64,000 nucleotides of DNA from Larix kaempferi (GCA_027924585.1 BSBM01000821.1:11487501-11551500), one strand, 5' to 3'; positions 11,401 to 22,832 are shown, counted from the stretch's first letter. Made by a program: numbers and translations. Notes: generated by a model from the letters alone, not told the origin.

Positions 11401-12485
11401 GCATAAAAAAAAGAGTAGATCACCCAAATGTATTACACCCTGATGCAATAAATTTCGACGTCACAAGTTGGTGAGGAAATGACATGGCGGATTTAAACTT
11501 ATGCCACCACAACATGGCAAGTAATTACAGCATTTCCAGTCTGGTGAGGTTATGGAGGAGATTAACTGCATCAAGAAAATGTGCTACAGTTGACACAGTG
11601 AGTACGTCTCCATGTGCAAGTGCAAACAATATCTGTCAATGTGAAAACTATGGGAACGATAGCTTGCATAAGTAAAGGTAGTGCGGTCATGTCCAATCCA
11701 TGAACTAAAACCCTAAACCACAGGATATCCCTAGAACACTGCGCAGAGGGAAAATTTATACCAAGCCCCTAAAATATGGAAACCCATAGACAAGCAACAA
11801 TAAATTCTGTTAAATGCTCAAAATATGAAGAAATGTTTTTTCCGCAACTTCAAAAACCCTAAAGCAGCAAAGAAATTAAACCTACCATGAAAACTGAGTC
11901 TTCCATAAGCAAAAATAAAATTGAGAGCGTGAGAGATAATAGTACCAACACCTTTCGAAAGTAGACGACCACCAACTTGAAGAAAACAAAGACTGCTTTC
12001 CGTTCCACAATGGTCGCTCGACCTTCCCACGGACCTCCAAGAGTTCACAGGTGAACAAGAACATGAACATGAACAATGGAAGCATCAAACCACAACAAAA
12101 GTGCCAATGAATAGACGAAAGACCGAAATCCAACAACAACAACAACCACTGTTGCCCTCTAAATAAACCCCTCGAAAACCGAATAATGGCCAGAAATGAG
12201 ACAAGACGCTGCCCATACCTAACAAAACACCCAACCAGAGAAAAGACTCTCTGAAATGACAAACCCCATACCAGGATTAATGAAAAGCAATGGCCGGAAA
12301 CCTTACCTTCCTTGCCGTCTCGAAACAACCCCGCACATACGGAAGACATAGAATGCATCAAACGAGAGCAAAATAAGGCCCACAAATTTAAGACCAGGAC
12401 ACCAACATGGAATGTCGTAGCACAACGCCACATCGCAACATTTAAACACCCTGCAAGACATTTAATTATGCAATGACGCCGGGAC
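11401..12485 (-). other. region with a 214-codon minus-strand open frame of unknown nature
   Basis: The open frame at 11882-12526 (minus) is the longest outside the transposons. Its first codons lie within the 213-bp dispersed repeat. The translation is Trp-, Cys-, Phe- and Ser-rich with a GTTGTTGTTG run and no recognised domain. Its composition resembles the open frames at 28730-29640 (minus). It may be the 5' part of a non-LTR element or simply a non-coding strand that lacks stops. I do not call a gene. Confidence 0.2.
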
Positions 12486-12698
12486 CAGGTCTTGCGTAAG
12501 CAGCGCCGCCAAGGCTCAGGCGCCAAATCTTGAGGCTTACATCATCAGAACGAACCAATAAGCATTCAAATAATTGCTTATTTTTAAAATTCAATTAAAT
12601 AGAAATTGTTTCACCTTAGAGTAAACATTATAAATTTAAAAATTTGAATAAACGAAATTTGAATAATTAAGTTTCGCGAATCATATATGTCAAAGACA
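12486..12698. repeat. 213-bp dispersed repeat, copy 2
   Basis: Second copy of the block at 4217-4429, in the same orientation and about 8.3 kb away. Matching starts at CAGGTCTTGCG and stops after CAAAGACA, with unrelated flanks. The family A palindrome that follows copy 1 is absent here. Confidence 0.8.
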
Positions 12699-13210
12699 TA
12701 ATAATACTTTATTAATTAATGGAAAAATGCAAAATACAATCCACAATGAAAAAATATATACCAAGCACAATAATGTTAACATGATATTATGCACAATAAT
12801 GTATTTATGCCATTATGTCGTTTTATGTCGTTTTAACTCGAGAAAACAATGCAAATTGATTTTAAAAACAATACAAAATTGATACTACTAAAATGTAAGA
12901 TAAAATGCCCCGAATTATGCCAAATCTTGCGTTGGACCACACAGAAGAAAAAGAAACGGCGCAAATAGTGATGCCCAGTCAGGTGACACTACTGCACTAA
13001 TGCTCTTATGGAAAAACATTTACGCCCATCCTATCCAAATATCAAAGTTTTATTGTCTTTAAATTGCGTGGTTTTACCTTTGATTCATAGGACGACCCAT
13101 TTCTAATACGAAAGTACATAAACAATTTGTGCTTAAATTTATTCAATTATTCTTCTTTTCAAAGAAGTATTGATATTTTAGCACTATAATGGAAGATTAT
13201 CTTTCATATA

Positions 13211-13315
13211 TAACTTTCTCTTTAGTTTGAAAGGTTTTTCAAATTTAACTCTCTCTTTAGTTTGAAAGGTTTTTCATATTTAACTCTCTTTTCAGTTTGA
13301 AAGGTTTTTCATATA
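13211..13315. repeat. 35-bp x3 tandem repeat
   Basis: Three units of 35 bp, each starting TAACT and containing AGTTTGAAAGGTTTTTCA. Sequence is nearly identical between units. Confidence 0.9.
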
Positions 13316-13403
13316 TATATATTAAATTGTTCTTCGTTAGCTTAAAACATGATGTCAACTTCGAGCTTTGATCTATGCACTCTGAGGGTGGGTAGATCTC
13401 ATG

Positions 13404-13718
13404 TGTTGGTGATTATAGCTTTGTGAGGTATCCTCACAATTAACTTGGCCATAACTAACTTGGCCCCCAAAGAAGAATAAACAGTTATTATTATGTAAGT
13501 TCGTTCCTTAAAAAGTGTAAATTTGGCCCCAACAAGATTGTATAAATAGAGTGACCTCTCACTCATTTGATTCATCCATTTTTGCTCAAGTCCACTAATC
13601 TATTGCGCAAGTGCAGGGCAGAGAAGACAAAGACAGTTGAAGACTTTTCTGGGCTTTTATATTCTATCGTATATCTGATGTACTTTGTATCTTGAACTGG
13701 TTTTTTGAGTAAAGAGGG
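13404..13718 (+). repeat. 5' LTR (3'-truncated) of the copia element
   Basis: It matches the first ~315 bp of the 3' LTR up to GAGTAAAGA and then breaks off into the minisatellite. The last ~135 bp of the LTR are missing, so the deletion removed the LTR end together with the primer-binding site. Confidence 0.8.
13541..13549 (+). promoter_or_regulatory. TATA box in the copia 5' LTR
   Basis: TATAAATAG sits in a stretch conserved in both LTRs (second copy at 14469-14477), at a usual position for the LTR promoter (end of U3). Transcription would run into the minisatellite. Activity is not shown by the sequence. Confidence 0.6.
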
Positions 13719-13724
13719 ACTAAG

Positions 13725-14240
13725 TTGTAGCACGAGGCTCCCTGACGGATTGGGTTGTAGCATGGCACTTCTCGATGGACTAAGAACTACAAATCAATTA
13801 TGCTCCTCGACAGACTGAGTTGTAGCATGATGCTCCCCAATGGACTGGGTTGTAGCATAACACTTCTCGACGGACTAAGAAGTATAGTTCAATCATGCTC
13901 CTCAACAGATTGAGTTGTAGCATGATGCTCCCCGACAGACTGGGTTGCAACATGGCACTTCTCGACGGACTAAAAAGTACAATTCAATTATGCTCCTCGA
14001 TGAACATTGAGTTGTAGCATGATGCTCCCCGATAGACTAGGTTGTAGCATGGCACTTCTCGACGAAATGAGAAGTACAATTCAATTATGTTCCTCGACAG
14101 ATTGAGTTGTAGCATGATGCTCCCCGACGGACTGGGTTGTACCATGGCACTTCTCGACGAACTGAGAAGTACAGTTCTCTAATGCTCCTCGACAGATTGA
14201 GTTGAAGCATGACATATCTTGACGAACTGAGTTGTGTTGA
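13725..14240 (+). repeat. 95-bp higher-order minisatellite inside the copia element
   Basis: Five units (starts at 13725, 13820, 13915, 14012, 14107; 95, 95, 97, 95, 95 bp) and a partial sixth from 14202. Each unit is made of three ~31-bp sub-units. The first two open with TTGTAGCATG, the third contains TTCAATTATGCTCCTCGAC, and all share a CTC-(C/G)AC-(A/G)GA core. This gives a two-level repeat: 31 bp nested in 95 bp. Confidence 0.9.
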
Positions 14241-14334
14241 AGACCTTCCTTATGATGACAAGACGTTCAAGACAAGCCATGTGATACTCAGATGATATAC
14301 AAATGTGTTCTTGCATGATGATACCTCCCTAGCT

Positions 14335-14343
14335 AAGAGGGAG
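14335..14343 (+). promoter_or_regulatory. polypurine tract of the copia element
   Basis: AAGAGGGAG directly precedes the TGTTGG start of the 3' LTR. This is the expected plus-strand primer position for reverse transcription. Confidence 0.75.
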
Positions 14344-14795
14344 TGTTGGTGATTATAGCTTTGTGAGGTATCCTCACAACTAACTTAATGGCCCCTAAAG
14401 AAGAATAAATCACTATTATTATGTAAGACGGTTCCTTAAAAAGTTCAAATTTGACCCCAATAAAATTGTATAAATAGAGTGACCTCTCACTCATTTGATT
14501 CATCCTTTTTTGCTCAAGTCCATTGTTCTATTGCACAAGTGCGGGGTAGAGAAGACGAAGACAATTGAAGACTTTTCTGGGCTTTCATCTTCTATTGTAT
14601 ATATGATGTACTTTGTATTTTGAATTGGTTTTCTGAGTAAAGAAGGTTGCCCAGTTTTCTTTCCTTGAACGATTTCCAAGATAAATCTCTGTATCTCTTT
14701 GTTTGTTTCTGTGTATGATTATTCTTTAAGTAATCCATATTTATTTTTCCACTGCATATAATTAATTATTCTACTATATTATTTAAACTCTAACA
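14344..14795 (+). repeat. 3' LTR (complete) of the copia element
   Basis: 452 bp from TGTTGGTGATT to TCTAACA, with a TATA box at 14469-14477. It is followed by the right-hand target duplication TTATG. Confidence 0.8.
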
Positions 14796-14800
14796 TTATG

Positions 14801-17496
14801 GTCCTAGAAATTCAAAGATAAACTTCCACTCTTGAGAAACAAACTAAACTTGTATATATATTTTTATGTCCTTGACATGTAGTTTTTGAGTCAAGGGCAT
14901 TAGTTTGGTTGATTTTGTCAAATTGTTTTAAGCTATAGTCTAAACTTTTGAATTCTTAATTCTTTAATTAAAATGTTTTTTAAAATTGCTATTTATCTTA
15001 AATATGATTGGGGTGTACATGATGACACCCGCCTCGTTTTTCCCTCCCCAGGGGCTGCGGCGGGCGGACGTCATGGATGCCTGTCGGTGCCTGACATGCT
15101 GGTTCCTTCGCAGAATTATTTCCTCGAAATTTGTTGCGGGGTTTTTGGCTGCCGCGTGCCCCTCATCCGTGTCGTCCTCTTGCTGTCAGTGTCGTCCTAT
15201 CTCCTGTGATTGCTGCCGTGTGATTTAACAATAAGGTGAGCCGGTTAGAAATGGGCTTTCATAGAAAATGAGAAAATTCAATGTACCTTCGCTTGAAATG
15301 CGTCCAAGCCAAGCCACCTTGAATAGGACTCAGAAAAATCGACGAGGAACATTAATAAATATGTTAGAGTGACATAGTTAAGCATATAGATTTATTGGGA
15401 GGAAGTCTTCCCGCTCAGCGCTCGGCTCTCACCTACATAGAGGAAAAACTAGATAAGGCAAATATCTCTACATTTTTGCTGCCTCGTTTGTGAGTGGAAG
15501 CCCTCACGCTCAGGGCTCGGCTCCCATCTCCATTGAAGAACTAGATAAGGTAGAGATCTCTACATGCTTACTTTATGCCAATTCAGTATGTTATTTTTCC
15601 TTATTTCCTGTTTCAGGTTGTTTGTGTCTTCGATTCTAGAAGATTGCCCGCAAATCATGAGCTCAATTTGTAAAATATGGCGTGGCATCGAATCTGCTGT
15701 AAATTTTAGCCAAAATCCATAGAACAGAGAGCTTTTCTTTTCGAAATTTTGTCAAAATTGGCACTCGGAATTCAGTATTTGAGGTGAAACCGCAATATGT
15801 TTTATACTATTGAATATCGCTAAAGATTTAGGAAAGAGTGTGGATATCGCAGTTAATGTGCTTAGATTTTGTTTTATCGGCTTGGACAACGATTTTCTAT
15901 TGTTCTTTCTCGTTTTCCTCTATGGTATTCTGAGCAGCTTGACTTACTTTTCAAATAGTTTGAGCTCATGACTTTTGATTTGTTCATTTTTTCCTCTTTT
16001 CACTGACTTTTTGTTTAGGATTCAATTTCCTGCTTTGAAGAACTTTGCTGTAAGAAGGTTTATGTTCTTGCTTCACAGCTTTTAAACGCTTTTGACTGTA
16101 AGCTGCAAAGATTTCGAAATTTCTTTCTTAAATTTAAGAACTGTTTATATTGACGGAAATTCTTGCTTCTCTTTTTACCGTTTTGGGAATTCCTTGATAC
16201 AATTCAAGATTATCGTGAAGTTTTTCGACTCTCAGGAGTAGATTCCCTATAAGAGTTTGTCCTCCTGATATTTCCCTTTGAAATTATTTTATTTCTGCGG
16301 CAATGACGATAACTTTCCTTTCAAATGTCTAATTTCTTGAATCTCTATAAAGACCTTGTGCCATCGAGGCTTAGAGGTTTAATTTCACTAGTTCTATTTT
16401 CTAAGAAAATTGCCTTTGTCAGTGGTAACAAGGCATTTTAGTAATTTTGTTGCATGATTGTGGTTATTGCAGTGAACGGGCTTATATTTTTCCTTGTTAG
16501 CTTGAACAACGATTTTCTGTGGTCCTTTAGCCATTTTACTCTATGGTTTTCTCAGCTACGACTCTAAATTTCCTTCAATAGCTTGACTTACTTTATAAGA
16601 CTTTGTGGCCCTGATTTTTGAGTTGTTCCTTTTTGTGTATTTTGGGCTTTCTTTCAGTTTTTAGGAGTCAATTTTCTCTCTGATGAACATTGCTCTAAGA
16701 AATTGAAGGTTCTTGTTTCACAATTGTTTCGAAGTTCTTGCTGATAAGATTTTAAGAATTCCCCCCTCCTTTAAACATCCTTCAGATAAAGCTCCTTAGT
16801 ATTTCAATATAAATATTTGAAATCCAGAAGGTTATCAACATAAATATAAAATTTTGAAATTACTGCTCTCATAAATCTTCTACTAAATACGACATAGTAT
16901 TCTATTCCACTATATCGACTGAATTTTTTCCTTCATTTTCGTATACGTTTTGGAATTCTTTGATCCAATTCAAAAATAGTGCGAAGTTTTTGATTATCGT
17001 GTGTAGGTTTCAGCTCTCATTTAGTCCACCTGCAGATTTAGACAAGTACAAAAAATGTCAATCAAATAGCTTATTTTTCAAATATAAGATTTTGCGAATC
17101 TTTGTCCTAGCCTAGTCACGTGACTAAGTGTTGATTTCTTCAATCTTTGGAATGGCCTAGTCACATGACTCAGTACTGAGAAGACTTCACAATTTTGTAG
17201 GAAAATATGGACAAACTCGTCGAATTTAATTTGGACATATTATTCTGGCCGTACCAATAACTTTTTTTATTTTGCAAAGTTTTACAAAGTTTGGGTCATG
17301 AAATTAGTCCTCGTTATTTGGTCCAGGCTTTCACTAGCCGCGTGTCTGTTCGTCCTATCCTGTCGTCCATACCATCTTTGTAAGCTCATGAATTTGGCAT
17401 TTTTTTATTGGCTAGTGTCTAGTCAGTCTGCATCTCAGGCTTCCGCCCCATTTCGTGCATGCGTCTTCCTTTTGAACGTTTTTTCTAAATCTATGT
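14801..17496. repeat. non-coding region with tandem duplications
   Basis: No gene recognised. Bases 15000-15240 are a GC-rich patch without a family match. A ~75-bp pair at about 15401 and 15497 shares GCTC-GGCTC and AACTAGATAAGG. A larger, old duplication of about 600 bp pairs roughly 15830-16260 with 16440-17030: shared words include ACAACGATTTTCT, AGCTTGACTTACTTT and GGAATTC-TTGAT-CAATTCAA. T-rich, intron-like composition throughout. Confidence 0.5.
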
Positions 17497-17658
17497 ACAA
17501 TTCGTTGGTCAGATCTGGCGCCTTAAATTCCTCCACCCATTTAAATTCAATATTGTCACGGAAACATCAGGTTTACTTAATCCATAATGTCATCGATAAA
17601 ATATACACACTGTGGATATCTTTACATGCTACCTCATTTGTGCGATGTGCTACTGTGT
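17497..17658. repeat. 162-bp dispersed repeat, copy 1
   Basis: It matches 20365-20526 in the same orientation with about 10% differences, starting at ACAATTCGTTGGTCAGATC and ending at CTACTGTGT. The match stops about 33 bp before the ATG of the L19 fragment, so it is either upstream DNA of that gene copied elsewhere or a repeat that landed beside it. Confidence 0.8.
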
Positions 17659-17691
17659 GGAGCTTGTGAGGGAGACGAAGGTTCAGGAACA

Positions 17692-17793
17692 ATGGTTTCG
17701 ATGAAGTTGCAGAAGTGGCTCGCGGAGAGTGTTTTGAAGTGCGGGAAGGGAAAAGTCTGGCTCGACCCCAATGAATTCAATGAGATTACTCCA
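17692..17793 (+). pseudogene. ribosomal protein L19 (eL19) N-terminal fragment
   Basis: From ATG at 17692 the frame reads [20 protein letters not shown] and then [12 protein letters not shown], close to the highly conserved N-terminus of eukaryotic ribosomal protein L19 (family pattern [28 protein letters not shown]). Visible deviations from the usual plant sequence include Met at position 4 and Trp at position 9. After NEI the similarity ends and the frame meets a stop at 17842-17844. The body of the protein (SRQNIRKL motif, basic C-terminus) was not found downstream. The stretch before the ATG (GGGAGACGAAGGTTCAGG) looks like a real 5' UTR. Either a captured exon or a truncated pseudogene; a distant exon outside the window is not excluded but unlikely. 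Confidence 0.7.
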
Positions 17794-19306
17794 ATAGCAT
17801 TGGAAAACCGTATCTTCATATTTTTATGTCGAGAGAAATCTTGAATTCTGATCAAAACTATTAGACAATCTACATGAAAAAAAATATGTCAACGCTATCA
17901 TTTCATTGTACATTACATATTTCATTATAAATTACCAAAAACATCCAGAAGAAGAATTGCTTGTGTGCTGGAGATATAATCTTAAGGTGAAGTAATTTTA
18001 TACCATAAACAAGAACTTTAAAAAAATATAGATGCTCATGTCATTAAAGTATTGGACAAGGAAGAATCCGTTTATGAAAAATAAAGATTTCTAAGTAAAT
18101 AAAATGTGGACAATTTGAAAACTCAGTACTTGATAAAATGGTGGATCAATGAATTTTATCCCAATACAATAGATCCACAGATCTTTTCTTCTCTTATGTG
18201 AACGAAAATGCCCCAAAATAGTAAACATTAATTTGTATATGAATGTGTAGAAATGAAAATACAATAGTCTCGGATTTGAGTGGATATCTTTAACACTGTA
18301 AGGCCCCTTTTATACTGTAAGGCCCCTTTTATACCTCTCATAAATATAAGTATTTTAATAACAACCAAAATACCAAGATAGATCTTACTTGTATTCAAAT
18401 AAATCGATGACATTAACCAACTAAGGCTTTACAATCGCCAACACGCACATCCCTTTAACACTATTCAACGACCATTGTCTAGGCTTCTTCGAAATAATCT
18501 CTTGCATATTAAACTTGAATTACACGAATTAAATGCTTTTTAAACAATATCTCCTTACATCAAATTTCAGATCTTCCCAAAAGTAATACAACTCTAATTG
18601 TGTTGGGTTCAATGGCATTTTCTATATATCCAACAAATCCTTGTGTTATAAATTGCTTCTGACGTTTGCACTTCATAATATCAATTTTATTATTTGATTC
18701 AATGAATTTATGCGTTTTTGTAAGCTGTCAAACTTATTTCTATATTCAGACTTGATAATATCGTGAGAGGCTATTGCATTTAGCTCTTACAGTTTTCAAA
18801 ATGAATGAATATGCATGTGAGAGCTTGTCACTAGTTAGAATATATTAGACAGTGGATCATGTTAATCACCAAATCTATTATAAATCGTGGGTTACAAAGC
18901 TGCGGATGTTAAGACGAATTTTTGTTCCCTTTGCATATCTATATTTTCGAGGGAAAAACACTAAGCTATGTAATTAATATTTTTTTTTATTCATATATTA
19001 AACCTTGAGTTGCAATTTTTTAAATTTCTACTTTTAAGCTTTCAATGAGTGTTTTGTTTGTTATTTTTATATACCAGTTTTATGTTTTGGGTTAAAGATT
19101 AAGTAATTTTGGATATTATATAATTTTTTATAATTTTATTAAGAATAATATTTTTATTTTGTAGATATTAGTGATTTGTTAAAATTGTTTTAAGGTTTTG
19201 GAATATGATTTAAAAAATGTTTTTGATGTTTTAAGAATCAATTTTTTCTTAGTATAGGAGATATGGTAATAGCTTAAATCTTAAATCTTATTGCCAATAA
19301 CCCTAG

Positions 19307-19353
<47 letters not shown>

Positions 19354-19660
19354 CATTACATCTATTAGTTATATATTTACTTATACCATTTTAAGGAGTG
19401 AACTTTCTCTTTATAGTGTACTAATCTTTCCATGGCATCAACTCAATTGACATCAATCATTTTTATGTTATAATAATAGGATTTTGTGATAAAGAAAATA
19501 TTGAAGAATGTTATCTTTGGAATATACATGTACAACTTGAGTGGGCCTAACGGCTAAGAACATGTGCTGCCTCCTAGGAAGTCATAGGTCCAAATGGGGG
19601 TAGGGTATGTACACATTTTTAGACTTTAGTAGTCACACCGTTTACAGAAAATAAATTAAG
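17794..19660. other. AT-rich intergenic DNA
   Basis: No gene seen. It contains a short duplicated word CTGTAAGGCCCCTTTTATAC near 18295-18335 and the TA microsatellite at 19308-19351. Confidence 0.5.
19308..19351. repeat. (TA)n microsatellite
   Basis: About 22 uninterrupted TA units. Confidence 0.95.
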
Positions 19661-20110
19661 TTAGGCACACTTCAAAAGCATTGAGGTACACTCAAAGATG
19701 GGGTAGTATTTCCAATATTAAGATCAATACCATATGGAGCAATGTTTCCAAGATGATTGATGGTCAATCTTATTTACTTGTAAGGGTTTAGATTTTCAAT
19801 GTGCTAACTACACATTGCTTATGGAAAATAAATAAAGAAAATAAAAAAAGTTAGGCACGCTTCAAAAGCTTCAAAAGCATTGAGGTACACTCAAAGATGG
19901 GGCAGTTTTTACAAGATTAAGATCAATACCATATGGAGCAATGTTTCCAAGTTAGGCATGCTTCAAAAGCATTGAGGTACACTCAAAGGTGGAGCAATGT
20001 TTCCAAGTTAAAGATAAATACCATATGGAGCAATGTTTTCCAAGATTATTGACGGTCAATCTTAGCTGCTTGTAAGAGTTTTAGATTTTCAATGTGCTAG
20101 CTACATAGAA
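19661..20110. repeat. three-unit tandem repeat of unequal length
   Basis: Units start at 19661, 19851 and 19952 with TTAGGCA(C/T). They share CTTCAAAAGCATTGAGGTAC, ATACCATATGGAGCAATG and GTCAATCTTA words. The second unit is truncated to about 100 bp, while the first and third are 160-190 bp. No coding function is visible. Confidence 0.8.
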
Positions 20111-20364
20111 TTTCATAGGAAGTAGGCATAAAGATTAACTTTATCAATTAAATTGTACACCCAAAGAATGTTGTTAATGTGAATATTTTAACTCATAAAT
20201 TCAAATACATTCTAAGTCTTTTGAGATCATCAATCCTTCTTGTAATCACAATTGAACTACTTTTATTTAAATATTTAAAATAAAAATTTGGAGAGCTAAT
20301 GCTTTCAATGCTTACTAGGTAGACTTGTCATGTCAATGTCACATGGAGATATTGATGCCACGTG

Positions 20365-20526
20365 ACAATTCGTTGGTCAGATCTGGCGCCTTAAATTCCT
20401 CCACCCAATTCAATTCAATATTATCCCGGAAACAATAGGTTTACTTAATCCATAATGTCGTTGATAAAATATACACAGTGTGGATATATTTACATGCTAC
20501 CTCATTTGTGCGCTGTGCTACTGTGT
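20365..20526. repeat. 162-bp dispersed repeat, copy 2
   Basis: Second copy of 17497-17658. It ends at CTACTGTGT, but is followed by unrelated DNA, with no L19 sequence. Confidence 0.8.
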
Positions 20527-22410
20527 ACTAGGCAATAAAATACAACAATTTCGGTGAGTAATTGTTTGTCAAAGCCTGTAGTGCCCACATGTCTTGATGT
20601 AGGGTATTAAGTCCCGGCATCAAACACCTAACTGTATTGGCTTTCTACTTTCTTCCTTCTTTAGCCCGCCCTCTCAAACCTAAAAAAACAAACAAGATTG
20701 GCTTTCTACTTTCTTCCTTCTTTAGTCGATCGATAGTGGTATGATTGATAGGTCCGAGCGAATTTGCAATGAAGATGCGTGTGCATGCATATGAAATATA
20801 TCTAAATAATAAAAAGAACGAGGTTCTTTCATTCACATTAATTTATTTCCCACTTATCTGTCTACACACTTCACATATAGATAAAGTAAGTTGCCCATAT
20901 GCTCCCTTGCACCACTTATGCATCGATTTTGTCGATTGCAGCTGAAATGACCTTTCACACATCCGGTTTTATTCCACAAATAAATAAATAAATATGATAA
21001 ACGAAAAAACTCCTTCCTATGGTGCCTGCAACAATGGCAGGGCAAATTTATTGGGGTTATTTGCTTGTTAACAATAAACATGAAATTTCTTCTTCACCAG
21101 GATGTCGACTCCCATCCCAACCTTACCCTAAACATCTGCCAATGGTACATATGGTACACAAGCTCAGTCTGGTGCCGCTGGTGATGACAATTTATAATCT
21201 GAAACGGTGGTTTATGATTTAGAGGTTTTGAACTCGGGAGCTTCGGATGTAGCGAGACGGTGAACCATGGCCATGAAGAACTGGCAGCAGTGGCAGTGGT
21301 AGTGGCCGAAGTGCTCGTTCGGCTGTCGTGAACAAACTCCAACAAACGAGAGATGATGGACTATTGTCGTCGGTTTCCTGTCATGAGAAGTAGTGGTCAT
21401 AGTAGTAATAGGAATAAATTTTACTAAATCTACTATCATATTTCCACCATGAACCCAAATTATGCCGGAGAGTTTTTGCCCAATCCTGAAAAGCCTCAAT
21501 TCTTTAGAAAAAATGATCCCAACTACTTCAAATTCATGATAGGAGGCAAACACAGACAACGTGGGGTGGTAAGTATCAAGACTTATATTCCGGTCAGAGC
21601 AGTTGTGCTTGGTGGCAATTTTTTTAAAGTTATAAGGATAAGATATAACTGCCTACAAATGCAGATTACAACAATGCATGCAGCTAGTCTAAGAAATTAG
21701 AGGCTTGCAAGTTGCAGCTATAGCTATGGATGTTTATAGCAAGTAGTTCTACCAACAAAAACAAGTAGTAGAAAAAAGTGCTATATTTTGTTTAACTTGA
21801 AATACATACATATACATTCTTTACATTCAGATTTCAAAGGTGGTTTCCAACTGAATCATTATGAAAATGAGTTTTAATGACGTAGATTATTTGCCTCAGA
21901 ATTGTTGTAAACAAGGACCCAATTACCAATTATTCTTATCTATTTAGTTCATAGCACTTACAGTTTCTCTAGATGATGCAAGGCCAAGCCGGACACCTGC
22001 CAAACGCCTGGTGGAACAGAGCAGTTTCTTTCCTCGTGCTAGGAAACAAAGTGACTGACTGCTTCACTCACTATCCTTCCTTCCGAGTCCTTAATCTGTA
22101 GGTGAAAAGCAACCAACCAAATGGTATGATTCCTTAGTTCGGATGATTCCTTAATTCTTCTGGTTTGTAGGTAAAAAACTACCAACCAACAAAATCCAGT
22201 GGACAGGAAAGAAAATGAAGAAGGTAAGACAAAGGAGAGCTCGTAATAATAGTTAGGACTTCGTTGTGCCACTCGAACTAAGGCATAGAATGGCCACCAT
22301 TACTTTTGAATAGCCACGTAGCAGTTGACATACTATTTGGTTGTGCATGAGCGCTGAAGTGTGTCAAGGACTGCTATGCTCTAGCATGATAGGGAGGGTT
22401 TGTGACTGTG
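20527..22410. other. intergenic, no supported gene
   Basis: Several short open frames on both strands at 21000-21700 overlap each other. One plus-strand frame (21449-21700) contains KPQFF and YFKFMIGG, faintly like the start of a B3 DNA-binding domain, but the rest does not follow. A small duplication of GGCTTTCTACTTTCTTCCTTC occurs at 20639 and 20699. Confidence 0.45.
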
Positions 22411-22422
22411 TCTATAAAAGTG

Positions 22423-22432
22423 TATATAAAAG
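22423..22432 (+). promoter_or_regulatory. possible TATA box
   Basis: TATATAAAAG, preceded 11 bp upstream by CTATAAAAG. A start site about 30 bp downstream would fall at the base of the hairpin at 22459-22504. Speculative. Confidence 0.3.
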
Positions 22433-22458
22433 AAGCTAAAATGCACGCAGAGTCCCAA

Positions 22459-22504
22459 AATATGTTTCTAATCCTGATTGATCCTTGAGGATTAGAAACA
22501 TATT
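22459..22504. repeat. perfect 17-bp inverted repeat (hairpin)
   Basis: AATATGTTTCTAATCCT and its exact reverse complement are separated by 12 bases. Not followed by a T run in either direction, so not a Pol III terminator. It may be a cruciform-forming or RNA stem-loop element. Confidence 0.85.
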
Positions 22505-22550
22505 AATCTCCACCCCACCATAATACCATTACACTACACATTTTCGGACC

Positions 22551-22832
22551 ATGTCTGTTAAGGTGTTTGTGCCTGACAGATGGGTGCATGCATTCGACAC
22601 TCGTAAGTTTGTTTATTCGTTTCATGTCAAAACTAGTAAGAATCTTTTAAATCCCACATCCTGCAGATGGGTGCATGCATTAGACACTTGTAAGTTTATT
22701 TATTATTTTCATGTCAAAAATAGTAAAAATCTTTTAAATCCCACATCTACTTACAATCCACCGTTTTCTATCAACCTAACATTATGCGCCAGCAAAAGGT
22801 CACCATATGACACAATAACCAAGTATTTATAA
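22551..22832 (+). other. 93-codon open frame built on an 87-bp duplication
   Basis: The frame contains two in-register 29-codon copies (22577-22663 and 22664-22750), each encoding a RWVHA-(F/L)-DT motif and ending KNLLNPTS. The unit is a multiple of three, so the frame survives. It matches no family I know and the codons are unremarkable; coding status is unproven. A possible TATA box and a perfect hairpin lie upstream. Confidence 0.25.

Larger units (their letters stand above)
13399..14800 (+). mobile_element. internally deleted copia-type LTR retrotransposon
   Basis: Two direct copies of an LTR that starts TGTTGGTGATTATAG flank about 625 bp of internal DNA. The 3' LTR is complete (TGTTGG...TCTAACA). 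A polypurine tract AAGAGGGAG sits directly before it, and the short inverted ends TGTT/AACA are typical of plant copia LTRs. Near-identical 5-bp flanks TCATG (13399-13403) and TTATG (14796-14800) look like a target duplication with one mutation. Related flanking DNA without the element at 29895-29920 (AGATCTGATGGTCCTGG) supports the insertion site. No gag-pol, and no primer-binding site, remains: the 5' LTR end and most of the interior have been lost and a minisatellite occupies the interior. The shared LTR part differs by roughly 9% by eye, so this is an old insertion. Confidence 0.8.

Noticed and set aside
11882-12526. 214-codon minus-strand open frame as a gene
   Set aside because: Starts inside a dispersed repeat, is Trp/Cys/Phe-rich and low in typical globular composition; no motif recognised. 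Recorded only as an open region.
4217-12698. The two 213-bp repeats as LTRs of one 8.5-kb element
   Set aside because: They lack TG...CA ends, have no matching target duplication, and no primer-binding site or pol sequence lies between them; an LRR remnant does.
21449-21700. B3 DNA-binding domain protein
   Set aside because: KPQFF and YFKFMIGG are suggestive, but the following residues do not fit the B3 fold pattern and there is no second exon; too weak to annotate.
22459-22504. MicroRNA precursor
   Set aside because: The stem is only 17 bp with a 12-base loop, too short for a plant miRNA precursor of the usual kind, and no recognised mature sequence is present.
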